DNA from: SHVZ01 sp041906305
GTDB taxonomy: Bacteria > Pseudomonadota > Alphaproteobacteria > SHVZ01
Reading direction: 5' to 3'
DNA length: 64,000 nt
Assembly: GCA_041906305.1 (NCBI GenBank)
Contig: JAYRJL010000003.1
Span: forward strand, 124,001-188,000
Part shown: positions 8,457 to 16,208 of the stretch, piece by piece
Position numbering within the stretch: the first letter of the stretch is position 1
Layout of the letters: each line of letters begins with the position of its first letter
The notes under the pieces: model-generated
What the model saw: the letters and a program-made list of their open reading frames with translations, nothing else
Told to the model about the DNA's origin: nothing
Databases searched by the model: none
Made by a program: the position numbers and the translations under genes

Positions 8457-9263
8457 TCAGGCCTTCTTCGGCGGGAACGGGACGACCGGCGCTCTCTGGT
8501 CGACCGTCGCCAGATGGCTGACGATGCCCCCGTCCTCCCAGAGATAGAAGCCGACATTGGGCGGGCTCTCGGCCCAGCCCCAGGTGCCGCCATTGTGGAT
8601 GTTGATCGCGATCTCCGGCGCCGTCGCCGGGGTCGAGCTCACCACCGTCCCGTTCCAGCGCCGCACGGTCGAGCGGTGCAGATGGCCGCAGGCGATGCGC
8701 TCGACCTGCGGATGCTTCCTGACCACCTCGCCCATCGCCTCGCCGCCGATGCAGCCGTAATTGTCCATCTGCACCATGCCGGTGGTGTAGGGCGGATGGT
8801 GCATGAAGATCATCGTCGGCCGGTCCCTGGCCTCGCTCAGGCGCGCGTCCAGCCACGCCAGCCGTTCGGGGCACATCAGGCCGGTGACCTTGCCGCGGTC
8901 GAGCGTGTCGAGGCAGACCAGCCGCACCGGGTGTCCCTCGACCACGTAGTGGAGGAAGCCGGACTTCGGCAGGTAGGCGTGGTCCGGATAGGCGGCGCGG
9001 ATCGCGTCGCGGTCGTCGTGGTTGCCGGGGATCAGGTAGACCGGGATCTCCAGCCGGTCGAGGACGCGGCGGAGGTTCCTGTATTCCTCGGCCTTGCCGA
9101 AATCGACCAGGTCGCCGGTCGCCAGCACCATGTCGGGCCGCGGCCGGAAGGCGTTCAGGTAGTCGACCGTGCGGGCCAGCCGCTCGGCGGTGTCGATCCG
9201 GTCCATGAAGGCGAGCTCGCCCTCGGTTCTAAGATGCAGGTCGGTGATATGGGCGATCAGCAT
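8457..9263 (-). CDS. Class III cyclic-nucleotide-type metallophosphodiesterase (CpdA/GpdQ-like)
   Basis: The 268-residue calcineurin-type phosphoesterase has all the dinuclear metal ligands: Asp8 and His10 (ITDLHL), Asp51 (ATGDLVD), Asn81-His82 (PGNHDD), His155 (FMHHPPY), and His194 and His196 (CGHLHR). The pattern fits the CpdA/GpdQ group, which cleaves 3',5'-cAMP or glycerophosphodiesters. No signal peptide is present, so it should act in the cytoplasm. It stands alone, convergent with the aminotransferase and separated from it by a strong terminator. Which diester is the physiological substrate is not decidable from sequence. Confidence 0.88.
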   Translation of the reverse strand: MLIAHITDLHLRTEGELAFMDRIDTAERLARTVDYLNAFRPRPDMVLATGDLVDFGKAEEYRNLRRVLDRLEIPVYLIPGNHDDRDAIRAAYPDHAYLPKSGFLHYVVEGHPVRLVCLDTLDRGKVTGLMCPERLAWLDARLSEARDRPTMIFMHHPPYTTGMVQMDNYGCIGGEAMGEVVRKHPQVERIACGHLHRSTVRRWNGTVVSSTPATAPEIAINIHNGGTWGWAESPPNVGFYLWEDGGIVSHLATVDQRAPVVPFPPKKA

Positions 9264-9371
9264 GGGTGCCGCCGGGTGGCCCGGCCCTTGCAGTTTGTAG
9301 GGGGAAATGAGCGGCGGGCACTATAGCAACGGCCCGCCGGCCGTCCCAGGCTTGCCCGGAGCGAACCGCCG

Positions 9372-9761
9372 ATGACGATCCTCAAGCGTACCCTGATGGC
9401 CCTGCCGCCCCTGATGCTGGCGGGATGCGTCGACAACCCGATCTCTCGCCATTTCGAGTGGCAGAAGCACGAGGAGACCGTCGAGTTCGCCCCGGAACCG
9501 CTCTACTGCTATCGCACTCTCGCCTACTCCACCTGCTACGCTCAGCCGCTCGACCGGCGCGAGGCGAACCGCGTGGTGGGCTACTACGGGCCTTCTCCGG
9601 GGCGCATCGTCGCCGCCCCTCCGCCGGCATTGCCGCAGGAGAAAATGGGCCCGGCGACCGAGTATCCGCCGCTGATGGTGCCGCGCGACAAGGTCGAGTC
9701 CGAACCCTTGCAGCTGGTGCCGCCGAAGCAGCAGTCCAAGCTCGAGGCCGGCACCGACTGA
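9372..9761 (+). CDS. Small putative lipoprotein of unknown function
   Basis: The 129-residue product starts with a short basic segment, a hydrophobic stretch and a lipobox (LMLAGC, Cys19), so it should be lipid-anchored. The mature part holds two Cys-containing stretches (LYCYRTLAYSTCYAQPL) and a proline-rich C-terminal half (AAPPPALPQEKMGP), probably an extended periplasmic tail. I do not recognise a family with certainty, although alphaproteobacterial genomes carry similar short Tyr/Cys-containing lipoproteins. It is followed 74 nt later by the GmhB-like gene in the same direction, so co-transcription is possible. Confidence 0.75.
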   Translation: MTILKRTLMALPPLMLAGCVDNPISRHFEWQKHEETVEFAPEPLYCYRTLAYSTCYAQPLDRREANRVVGYYGPSPGRIVAAPPPALPQEKMGPATEYPPLMVPRDKVESEPLQLVPPKQQSKLEAGTD

Positions 9762-9796
9762 AGCTGGGCGGGCTGAAGCTTGGCTGGCGTCGCCCC

Positions 9797-9820
9797 GGCC
9801 CGGTCGGCTATGACCGGGCC
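9797..9820 (+). other. Hairpin in front of the GmhB-like gene
   Basis: GGCCCGGTC at 9797-9805 pairs perfectly with GACCGGGCC at 9812-9820 around a 6-nt loop. It ends 15 nt before the GmhB-like start codon and has no T-run. It may be an attenuator-like or mRNA-end structure for the lipoprotein transcript. Its function is unproven. Confidence 0.35.
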
Positions 9821-9835
9821 CGTGAGCGCTCCCGC

Positions 9836-10423
9836 ATGACCACCGGAACGAAACGACCCGCCGACCCGGCAATTCCTGCCGGGGCGATCCGTCGTGTCGT
9901 GTCCCGACACCCCTCCGGCATCGCCGGCCGGGCCGCCGTCTTCCTCGACCGCGACGGCGTGCTGAACCGCGACCTCAACTACGTCCATTCGGCCGACCGT
10001 TTCGAGCCGGTGCCGGGCGCGGCCGAGGCGATCGCCTGGCTGAACGCCCAGGGCCGCAAGGTGATCTTCGTCACCAACCAGGCCGGCATCGCGCGGGGCT
10101 ACTACACCGAGGACCAGCTCGGGTCGTTCACGCGCTGGATCGAGGAGTGGCTGCACGAGCGCGGCGCCCGCATCGAGGCGACCTACTACTGCCCGCATCA
10201 CCCGACCGCGGGCCAGGGCAGCTACCTGCTCGCCTGCGGCTGCCGGAAGCCGGAGCCGGGCATGATCCGCGCCGGCCTCGCCGATTTCGATCTCGATCCC
10301 AGGCAGTGCTTCCTCGTCGGCGACCAGAAGACCGACATCGGCGCGGCGGAGGCCGCCGGCATTCCCGGCCATCTGTTCGACGGCAGCAACCTCGAGACTT
10401 TTGTGAAGCGCCTGCTGGGCTAG
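9836..10423 (+). CDS. HAD-family D,D-heptose 1,7-bisphosphate phosphatase (GmhB-like)
   Basis: The 195-residue HAD phosphatase has catalytic Asp38 and Asp40 in FLDRDGVLN, motif II in FVTNQAGIARG, and motif III/IV as KPEPGM and GDQKTD. It also has the zinc-stapled loop specific to the GmhB subgroup: Cys119, His121, Cys134 and Cys136 within CPHHPTAG...CGCRKPE. GmhB removes the 7-phosphate from heptose bisphosphate in the ADP-heptose pathway for LPS inner core. Neighbouring convergent glycosyltransferases support a cell-envelope sugar role. A related histidinol-phosphate phosphatase role is possible. The N-terminus is about 30 residues longer than usual, so a downstream start cannot be excluded. 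Confidence 0.85.
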   Translation: MTTGTKRPADPAIPAGAIRRVVSRHPSGIAGRAAVFLDRDGVLNRDLNYVHSADRFEPVPGAAEAIAWLNAQGRKVIFVTNQAGIARGYYTEDQLGSFTRWIEEWLHERGARIEATYYCPHHPTAGQGSYLLACGCRKPEPGMIRAGLADFDLDPRQCFLVGDQKTDIGAAEAAGIPGHLFDGSNLETFVKRLLG

Positions 10424-11433
10424 CGCTTGGCGAGCATCTTCTCGAACAGCGCCTTGTAGCTGGCGACGACCGCGGCCTCGGTGAACTCGGCCTCGTAGCG
10501 CCGACGCCCGCCCTCGACCAACTTCGCCTGAAGGTCGCGATCGCCGAGGAGGCGGTTCATCGCCGCCGCCAGCGCGGCACGGTCGTCGATCGGAACGAGC
10601 AATCCGTCCGAGCCGTCCTCGATCAACGCGCCAGGTCCGGCCGAGCGCGCCGCGATCAGTGGCACGCGCGCGGCCCACGCCTCGATCGAGACGATGCCGA
10701 ACGGCTCGTAGCGCGACGGGAAGACGCAGATGTCGCATGTGGCGAGCAGATCCTGGCGGTCGTTGCGCCATCCGAGCAGCTTCACGCGATCGCCCAGGCC
10801 CAGCCGCGCGATCTGCTGCTCGAGCGAGGCGCGCAGATGCCCTTCGCCCGCGATCCAGAGATGCGCCGCCGGCACATTCGCCATCGCGTCGATCAGCACG
10901 TCGAAGGCCTTCGCCTCGTGGAGGCGGCCGAGCGCCAGCAGCAGCGGCGCCTCCGGGCGATCCAGCCGGCGGCCCGTCGCCTCCGGCGCATAGGCACGCA
11001 GGATATGCGCGCGATCGGCCGGCCAGCCCGACCTGACGATGTGGTCGCGCATGTCGGCGCTCATGCCGGCGAGGTGATCGCAGTTCCGATAGTATTTGAG
11101 ATCGTAGAAGCCGCCGAACCAGCCGAGGTTCACCGCGCGCCCGCGCGTCATGTAGCTGCCGGCACGGCGCATCCACGCCATCGAAATGTCCGGCCTGTAG
11201 GCATCGATGATGCGCGAGAGCCCGAGGCGCGTGCGGAAATCGATCCAGCGTGCGCCGAAGGGCAGCTCGACCGGATCGATCCCGCTATCGCGCAGCATCG
11301 CCGCACGCGCGGGATCGCGGCGGATCACCACGCGCTGGTCGACTCCGGCGCGGTGCAGTGCCTGGACCGTGTCGACGAAGCAGGTCTCGGCGCCGCCATG
11401 TGGCGCGCCGGCCATCACCTGCAGGACCCGCAT
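10420..11433 (-). CDS. GT4-family glycosyltransferase
   Basis: The 337-residue GT-B enzyme has the acceptor-side motif MAGAPHGGAETCF near its N-terminus. The C-terminal nucleotide-sugar lobe includes LALGRLHEAKAFDVLIDA, WIAGEGHL and the EX7E motif FPSRYEPFGIVSIEAWA. It is the last of three glycosyltransferase genes read on the minus strand. Its ATG shares one base with the TGA of the previous gene (TGATG). Its stop shares a CTAG with the convergent GmhB-like gene. Such genes typically build LPS core or capsule oligosaccharides at the cytoplasmic face. Donor and acceptor sugars are unknown. Confidence 0.88.
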   Translation of the reverse strand: MRVLQVMAGAPHGGAETCFVDTVQALHRAGVDQRVVIRRDPARAAMLRDSGIDPVELPFGARWIDFRTRLGLSRIIDAYRPDISMAWMRRAGSYMTRGRAVNLGWFGGFYDLKYYRNCDHLAGMSADMRDHIVRSGWPADRAHILRAYAPEATGRRLDRPEAPLLLALGRLHEAKAFDVLIDAMANVPAAHLWIAGEGHLRASLEQQIARLGLGDRVKLLGWRNDRQDLLATCDICVFPSRYEPFGIVSIEAWAARVPLIAARSAGPGALIEDGSDGLLVPIDDRAALAAAMNRLLGDRDLQAKLVEGGRRRYEAEFTEAAVVASYKALFEKMLAKR

Positions 11434-12464
11434 CAGATCAGTTTCTCGAAGGCCGAGGCGGCCTCGTCCCAGCCCCAGGCGCGCTGGCGTTCGAGCGCGC
11501 GATGGCTCATCTGCCGCCAGAGGCGGTCGTCGGTGAGCAGCGCCAGGGTCTTGTCGCCGAACAGCCGCTCGTCGCCCTCGACGAACCCGGTCTCGCCGTC
11601 GGCGACACGCTCGGCCATGCAGCCATACGGGCCGACCACCGCCGGCAGGCCCGCGGCCTGCGCCTCGGCGACGGCGAAGCAGAAGGTCTCTTCCTTGTCG
11701 CCGCGATAGACGAGCACGCGCGCGGCCCGCATCTCGTCGGCGAGCACGCTCTTCGACACCGGCGGGCGCAGCACGACGCCGCGGTCGGCGAGCTGGCGCG
11801 CGTATTCGAGGATCGGCTCCATCTCCTTGGCCTTGGCATCGCCATAGGATCCGTAGGTCGCGGCACCGGAGAAGACGTGCAGCTCCGCCGTCGGCATCCG
11901 TGGGTGGATGTAGCGGGCCCAGAGCGTCAGCAGCCAGTCGAGGCCGCGCATCGGGTTGGAGACGAACAGCGCGCGGGGCGGCGGCGGTTCGTCGGGCGGA
12001 TCGAGCTCGGTGAAGGATCGCGAGACGCCGAGCGGGATCACGACGCGGCCGCCGTCGGGCGCCCATGCCGGATAGGTGTCGGCGTGATAGAGCGAGGTGA
12101 AGACGACCACCGGCTTGAGCCGGAACAGCTTCGAGAGATAACGCCACTTGAGCAGGTAGCGCGCCGGGTTCTGGATCCAGAACAGCCGGCGGCGCGCCCT
12201 CGGCACCATCGGCAGCAGGTTGTGGGCGCGGTAGGCGATGTAGAGATCGGCCGATTGCGGCACGCCGGCATCGAGAGAATCCCAGTCGACGCCTTCCTCG
12301 CGCACCGGTTCGGTGCAGCGGTTGCGGACGGTGACGTCGTGGCCGCGGCGCGCGAGCGCATACGCCAGATGCGTGAACGCGGTTTCCGATCCGCCCAGCG
12401 GTCCCTGGTAGACGCTCCGCGCATTGAAGCGGAGACCGTCATCGGTCATGACGATATGGGCCAT
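11433..12464 (-). CDS. Glycosyltransferase, GT4-like
   Basis: The 343-residue protein begins MAHIVMTDDGLRFNARSVYQGPLGGSE, a donor/acceptor loop of GT-B enzymes. It continues with FVSNPMRGLDWLL and a C-terminal lobe with EETFCFAVAEAQAAGLPAVV, which is a divergent EX7E region. It overlaps the upstream GT9 gene by 19 nt and the downstream GT4 gene by one base, so the three are almost certainly one translationally coupled unit. The ATG at 12464 was chosen because family members begin with this hydrophobic strand. Its role is probably in LPS core or surface polysaccharide assembly. The substrate is not readable. Confidence 0.85.
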   Translation of the reverse strand: MAHIVMTDDGLRFNARSVYQGPLGGSETAFTHLAYALARRGHDVTVRNRCTEPVREEGVDWDSLDAGVPQSADLYIAYRAHNLLPMVPRARRRLFWIQNPARYLLKWRYLSKLFRLKPVVVFTSLYHADTYPAWAPDGGRVVIPLGVSRSFTELDPPDEPPPPRALFVSNPMRGLDWLLTLWARYIHPRMPTAELHVFSGAATYGSYGDAKAKEMEPILEYARQLADRGVVLRPPVSKSVLADEMRAARVLVYRGDKEETFCFAVAEAQAAGLPAVVGPYGCMAERVADGETGFVEGDERLFGDKTLALLTDDRLWRQMSHRALERQRAWGWDEAASAFEKLI

Positions 12465-13429
12465 CCGCCTTCTCTCTCGACCTTCCCCAGCAAACCTTGC
12501 GTCACGCGCTCGACTTCGTCGACATCGAGCCCGTCCATCAGCGTATCCGACGTCCGATGGTTCCACGCCGGATCGGCCATCAGCTCCGCCGGGCCCATCG
12601 GCGTGCGCGCCACCGCCGTCCATCGTCCCCAGGGGCGATAGTGCTCGACCGGGCTCGGACCGAAGAGGCCGACGGTCGGCATGCCGACCGCAGCCGCCAC
12701 ATGCATCAGACCCGAATCATTGCCGACGAACAAGCGGCAGCGCGCGAGGCACGCCGCCGCCTCCAACGGATCGATCCGGCCGACCAGGTCGATCCGCCGG
12801 TCGGTCGGAAGCGAGTCGAGAACCGGTCGCACCGCCGCCTCTTCGCCGGCCGCGCCGAACACGGCGACACGCGCTCCTTGCAGCGGACCCGAGCGGGTCA
12901 GCCGGAGCGCGAGCTCGGCGAACCGCTCCGCCCGCCAGGTCTTGGCCCGCCAGTTCGCGGCCGGCCCGAGGGCCAGGACCGGCGCACCGTCCGGGACAAG
13001 GCGGCCAGCGAGCGAGCTTTCCTCCGGCCCGATCCAGAGCCTCGGCGCCGGCGGTGCGTCGCCGCGGCCGACCAGGCGGCCGAGTTCCTCGACCCGATGC
13101 TCCTGCCGGCGTCCCTTGCCCAGCACGAGCCGTTCGGAGGCGAGCACGAGCCAGGCGAGCGCCGAGCCGCGCAGGTCGACGACGAGGCTCCAGGGACGAA
13201 CCACGGTGCGTGCCCAGAGATCGAGCCAGTGCGCGCCGCCGGCCCGCTTGGCCATGACATGCACGCGCTCGAGCCCGGGAACACGCCGGAAGATCGGTGC
13301 CGCGACGGGCCCGACGGCGATCGTCACGCGGGCACCGGGCAGGCGTTCCAGGCAATGCCCGAGAACGCCCGTCGACAGCACCGCATCGCCCAGGCGGGTG
13401 GACGTGACGAACAGGAGGGAAGGCGACAT
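12446..13429 (-). CDS. Glycosyltransferase family 9 (heptosyltransferase-like)
   Basis: The 327-residue protein carries the GT9 hallmarks: an N-terminal TRLGDAVLSTGVLGHCLERLP segment, LALGPAANWRAKTWRAERFAEL for the nucleotide-sugar site, and FVGNDSGLMHVAAAVGMPTVGLFGP near the C-terminus. GT9 enzymes transfer heptose from ADP-heptose to Kdo or heptose in LPS inner core, which fits the nearby GmhB-like phosphatase. It is the first gene of the three-gene glycosyltransferase unit. It diverges from ygfZ, with 90 nt between the two starts for the promoters. Confidence 0.9.
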   Translation of the reverse strand: MSPSLLFVTSTRLGDAVLSTGVLGHCLERLPGARVTIAVGPVAAPIFRRVPGLERVHVMAKRAGGAHWLDLWARTVVRPWSLVVDLRGSALAWLVLASERLVLGKGRRQEHRVEELGRLVGRGDAPPAPRLWIGPEESSLAGRLVPDGAPVLALGPAANWRAKTWRAERFAELALRLTRSGPLQGARVAVFGAAGEEAAVRPVLDSLPTDRRIDLVGRIDPLEAAACLARCRLFVGNDSGLMHVAAAVGMPTVGLFGPSPVEHYRPWGRWTAVARTPMGPAELMADPAWNHRTSDTLMDGLDVDEVERVTQGLLGKVEREGGWPISS

Positions 13430-13519
13430 CGTCGGCGCTTATAGGGCGGTCGGCCCGCGCTTGCAAAGCAGCGCCGGCCGGGCCACTTGATAGGTCCTGA
13501 AAGCGGCAGGAGTTCCCCC

Positions 13520-14410
13520 ATGGACCGTTATGCCTTCCTCGAAGAGCGCGGGCTCGTCACCATCGCCGGCGAGGATCGGGTCTCCTTCCTCCAGGGGCTG
13601 ATCTCCAACGACGTCGCCAAGGTCTCCCCGGCCCGTTCGGTCTATTCCGCCTTCCTCACCGCGCAGGGCAGGTTCCTGCACGACTTCTTCGTGATCGACA
13701 TGGGCGAGATGCTGGCGCTCGACTGCGAGCGGAGCCGCGCCGAGGATCTGAGGAAGCGCCTCTCGCTCTACAAGCTCCGTTCCAGGGTCGTGCTCGGCAA
13801 CGTCAGCGACGAGTACCGGATCTTCGCAGCCTTCGGTCCGACCGTCGCCGACAAGCTGGAGCTGACCGAGCCCGGCCAGGCCCGGGAGTATGCCGGCGGC
13901 ATCGCCTACCTCGACCCCCGCCTCAAGGAGATGGGCGTGCGCGTCCTGCTGCATGGCGGTCTCGGCGAGGATCCGCTGGTGGCGCTCGGGCTCAACCGGG
14001 TCGAGCCGGAGGAGTACCACGCGCTCCGCATCGCGAGCGGCGTGCCCGACGGCAGCCGCGACCTTCCGGTCGAGAAGGCGATCCTGCTCGAGAACGGCTT
14101 CGACGAGCTCAAGGGCATCGACTGGGACAAGGGGTGCTATGTCGGCCAGGAGCTGACCGCGCGCACCAAGTATCGCGGCCTGGTGCGCAAGCGCCTGATG
14201 CCGGTTGAGATCGAGGGCCCGATGCCGGCCTTCGGCACCGAGATCGCGCTCGACGGCAAGGAAGCCGGCGAGATGCGCTCCGGCCAGGGCGACCGGGGCC
14301 TGGCGCTGCTGCGCCTCGAAGCGGTCGAGAAGGCGCTGGCCGAAGGCCACAAGCTGACCGCCGGCGACGCCAGGCTCACGCCGGTGAAGCCGGGCTGGGT
14401 GACCTTCTAG
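13520..14410 (+). CDS. ygfZ: Folate-binding YgfZ/GcvT-like Fe-S assembly protein
   Basis: The 296-residue member of the YgfZ/IBA57 family has the diagnostic motif KGCYVGQE with Cys206 around residues 204-211, followed by TARTKYRG. It also has a GcvT-type N-terminus (RVSFLQGLISNDV) and the segment SAFLTAQGRFLHDFFV. The family helps mature or repair certain Fe-S enzymes using a folate. The ATG at 13520 has AGGAG upstream. Its stop codon shares a CTAG with the convergent lipid kinase gene, so no intergenic space remains between them. Confidence 0.92.
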   Translation: MDRYAFLEERGLVTIAGEDRVSFLQGLISNDVAKVSPARSVYSAFLTAQGRFLHDFFVIDMGEMLALDCERSRAEDLRKRLSLYKLRSRVVLGNVSDEYRIFAAFGPTVADKLELTEPGQAREYAGGIAYLDPRLKEMGVRVLLHGGLGEDPLVALGLNRVEPEEYHALRIASGVPDGSRDLPVEKAILLENGFDELKGIDWDKGCYVGQELTARTKYRGLVRKRLMPVEIEGPMPAFGTEIALDGKEAGEMRSGQGDRGLALLRLEAVEKALAEGHKLTAGDARLTPVKPGWVTF

Positions 14411-15291
14411 GCTCCCAGCATCCGCAAGGTCTCCGGCGCCACCGAGAAGGTCGCCGGCAAGGTCCCGACGATGTCGCCGTCGGCCTGCACCGGCTCGTCG
14501 GCCGGGCCGTCGACGTGAAGCATCGGCACGCTCAGGTGGCTGACGCCGGGCACCCAGCCGATCCGGCCGGTGCCGAGCCCGAGCGCGGCTGCCAGCACCT
14601 GCAGACGGGTCGATGAGCTCAAGAGACAGAGCGACAGTTCGGGCCGCGTGAGGTCGGCGGTCGGGCAGGCGACGAATCCGCCGGCGTAGTGGCGGCCCTT
14701 GGCGACGATGACGGATCCGACCTCGCGTGCCGTGTCGGCGGCGCGCAGGCGAAACCGCGACGACCGGCCCCTCATCCAGAGATCGGCGGCGGTCGCGGCG
14801 TAGGCGAGCCGGCCGAACCGTCGCTTGGCTTCCGGCCGGACCGCGGCGACGACCTGCGCATCGAAGCCGACGCCCGCCATCATCGCGAAGCGCCGGCCGT
14901 TCACGAGACCGAGGTGGACATCGCGCACCCGCGCCTGCGCCAGCGTCGATGCCGCCGCGCCCGGGCTCAGCGGCAGGCCGAGATCGCGGGCAAGCACGTT
15001 CGCGGTGCCGAGCGGCAGCACGCCGAGCGCCGGCGGCCGGGCCACGCCGGCAAGGCCGTTGATAACCTCGTTCACCGTTCCGTCGCCGCCGCCGACCAGC
15101 ACGAGGCCGATGCCCGATGCCGCAGCCTCGCGCGCGAATCGTTCGGCGTCGCCGCGCCGCGCCGTCTCCACCACCGCGGTGGTGCGCCCGGCAGCAGACC
15201 AGGCCGCCATCGCCTCGGCGAAGCGTCGCCTGCGACCGGCCGTCGGGTTCAAAATCGTCAGAACCCGGCCATAGTCTTCGAAGTGAAACAA
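14407..15291 (-). CDS. Diacylglycerol kinase family lipid kinase (DagK/YegS type)
   Basis: The 294-residue DAGK catalytic-domain protein has ILNPTAGRRR at residues 13-22 and the nucleotide-binding GGGDGTVNE at 67-75. It also has LPLGTANVLARDLGLP and a C-terminal beta-sandwich with QADGD. These soluble enzymes phosphorylate diacylglycerol or related lipids. The start appears to be TTG at 15291, since no ATG or GTG lies closer to the conserved motif and a stop codon lies just upstream. The gene is divergent from the PlcP/Agt/BtaA/BtaB genes. Because PlcP releases diacylglycerol, a kinase here could return it to phosphatidic acid when phosphate is plentiful. That link is inferred from position. 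Confidence 0.88.
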   Translation of the reverse strand: MFHFEDYGRVLTILNPTAGRRRRFAEAMAAWSAAGRTTAVVETARRGDAERFAREAAASGIGLVLVGGGDGTVNEVINGLAGVARPPALGVLPLGTANVLARDLGLPLSPGAAASTLAQARVRDVHLGLVNGRRFAMMAGVGFDAQVVAAVRPEAKRRFGRLAYAATAADLWMRGRSSRFRLRAADTAREVGSVIVAKGRHYAGGFVACPTADLTRPELSLCLLSSSTRLQVLAAALGLGTGRIGWVPGVSHLSVPMLHVDGPADEPVQADGDIVGTLPATFSVAPETLRMLGA

Positions 15292-15425
15292 AACGATGAT
15301 CTTTCAGTAATACTTGGAAATGTAAGCAGAACTGCGACTGTTATAAACAATTCACTGTTCGATACCAACAACATCCTGTAGATGACCGCAGCGACTTCAC
15401 AAGAAGTAGCCACCAAGTCCAGGCG
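15292..15425. promoter_or_regulatory. AT-rich divergent promoter region of the lipid-remodelling cluster
   Basis: These 134 nt are markedly more AT-rich than anything around them and separate the lipid kinase from plcP, so they should contain both promoters. TATAAA at 15342-15347 is a plausible -10 for the plus strand. CTGTTAT at 15338-15344 resembles one half of a PhoB box, but the expected second half 11 bases on (AATTCAC) matches poorly. Phosphate control is expected from the gene content but is not demonstrated by this sequence. Confidence 0.5.
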
Positions 15426-16208
15426 ATGAACGCAGTCCCGCCCAGCGACCCCGAGCCGAGCCGCTACCGGACAATCTGGATTTCCGACGTCCATCTGGGG
15501 ACCCGGGGCTGCAAGGCCGACTTCCTGCTCGATTTCCTCAGGCACAACGAGTCCGACACGCTCTACCTAGTCGGCGACATCATCGACATCTGGCGCATGC
15601 GCCGGTCCTGGTACTGGGTCCAGCCGCACAACGACGTCGTGCAGAAGCTGCTGCGGAAGGCGCGGAAGGGCACCCGCGTCGTCTTCATTCCGGGCAACCA
15701 CGACGAGATCTTCCGCGAATACCTCGGGAACCCCTTCGGGGGCATCGAGGTCGAAGAGGAGGTGATCCACACGCTGGCCGACGGTCGGCGCTTTCTTGTG
15801 CTCCACGGCGACAAGTTCGACACGGTCGTGCGCTACGCCCGCTGGCTCGCGGTGCTCGGCGACTCGGCCTACGCGATGTCGCTGGCGATGAACGCCTGGT
15901 TCAACGCGATCCGCCGGCGTCTCGGATACCCCTACTGGTCGCTCTCCGCCTACCTCAAGCACCGGGTCAAGAACGCGGTCGAGTACATCGGCCGGTTCGA
16001 GGAAGCGGTGGCCGACGAGGCGCGCCGCCGCGAGGTCGACGGGGTGGTCTGCGGCCACATCCACAAGGCCGAGATCCGCGACATGGACGGCATCACCTAC
16101 TGCAACGACGGCGACTGGGTCGAGAGCTGCACCGCCCTCGTCGAGCATCACGACGGCCGGCTCGAGATCCTGAGCTGGGCGGAAGTCAGGCAACTCTCGT
16201 TTGCATGA
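15426..16208 (+). CDS. plcP: PlcP-type phospholipase C (LpxH-like metallophosphoesterase)
   Basis: The 260-residue calcineurin-fold protein has Asp21 and His23 (ISDVHLG), Asp51 (VGDIIDIW), Asn91-His92 (PGNHDE), His127 (LHGDKFD), and His211 and His213 (CGHIHK). By motif it falls in the group usually annotated as UDP-2,3-diacylglucosamine diphosphatase. That group includes PlcP of Sinorhizobium and marine bacteria, which removes the phosphorylated headgroup of phospholipids under phosphate starvation and leaves diacylglycerol. The neighbourhood decides the call: an Agt-type glycosyltransferase overlaps its stop by ATGA, and btaA and btaB follow. A true LpxH role in lipid A synthesis remains the alternative. 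Confidence 0.82.
   Translation: MNAVPPSDPEPSRYRTIWISDVHLGTRGCKADFLLDFLRHNESDTLYLVGDIIDIWRMRRSWYWVQPHNDVVQKLLRKARKGTRVVFIPGNHDEIFREYLGNPFGGIEVEEEVIHTLADGRRFLVLHGDKFDTVVRYARWLAVLGDSAYAMSLAMNAWFNAIRRRLGYPYWSLSAYLKHRVKNAVEYIGRFEEAVADEARRREVDGVVCGHIHKAEIRDMDGITYCNDGDWVESCTALVEHHDGRLEILSWAEVRQLSFA

Noticed and set aside
15338..15355. PhoB box upstream of plcP
   Set aside because: Only one half (CTGTTAT) resembles the consensus; the second half 11 bases on is poor. Not annotated as a site.
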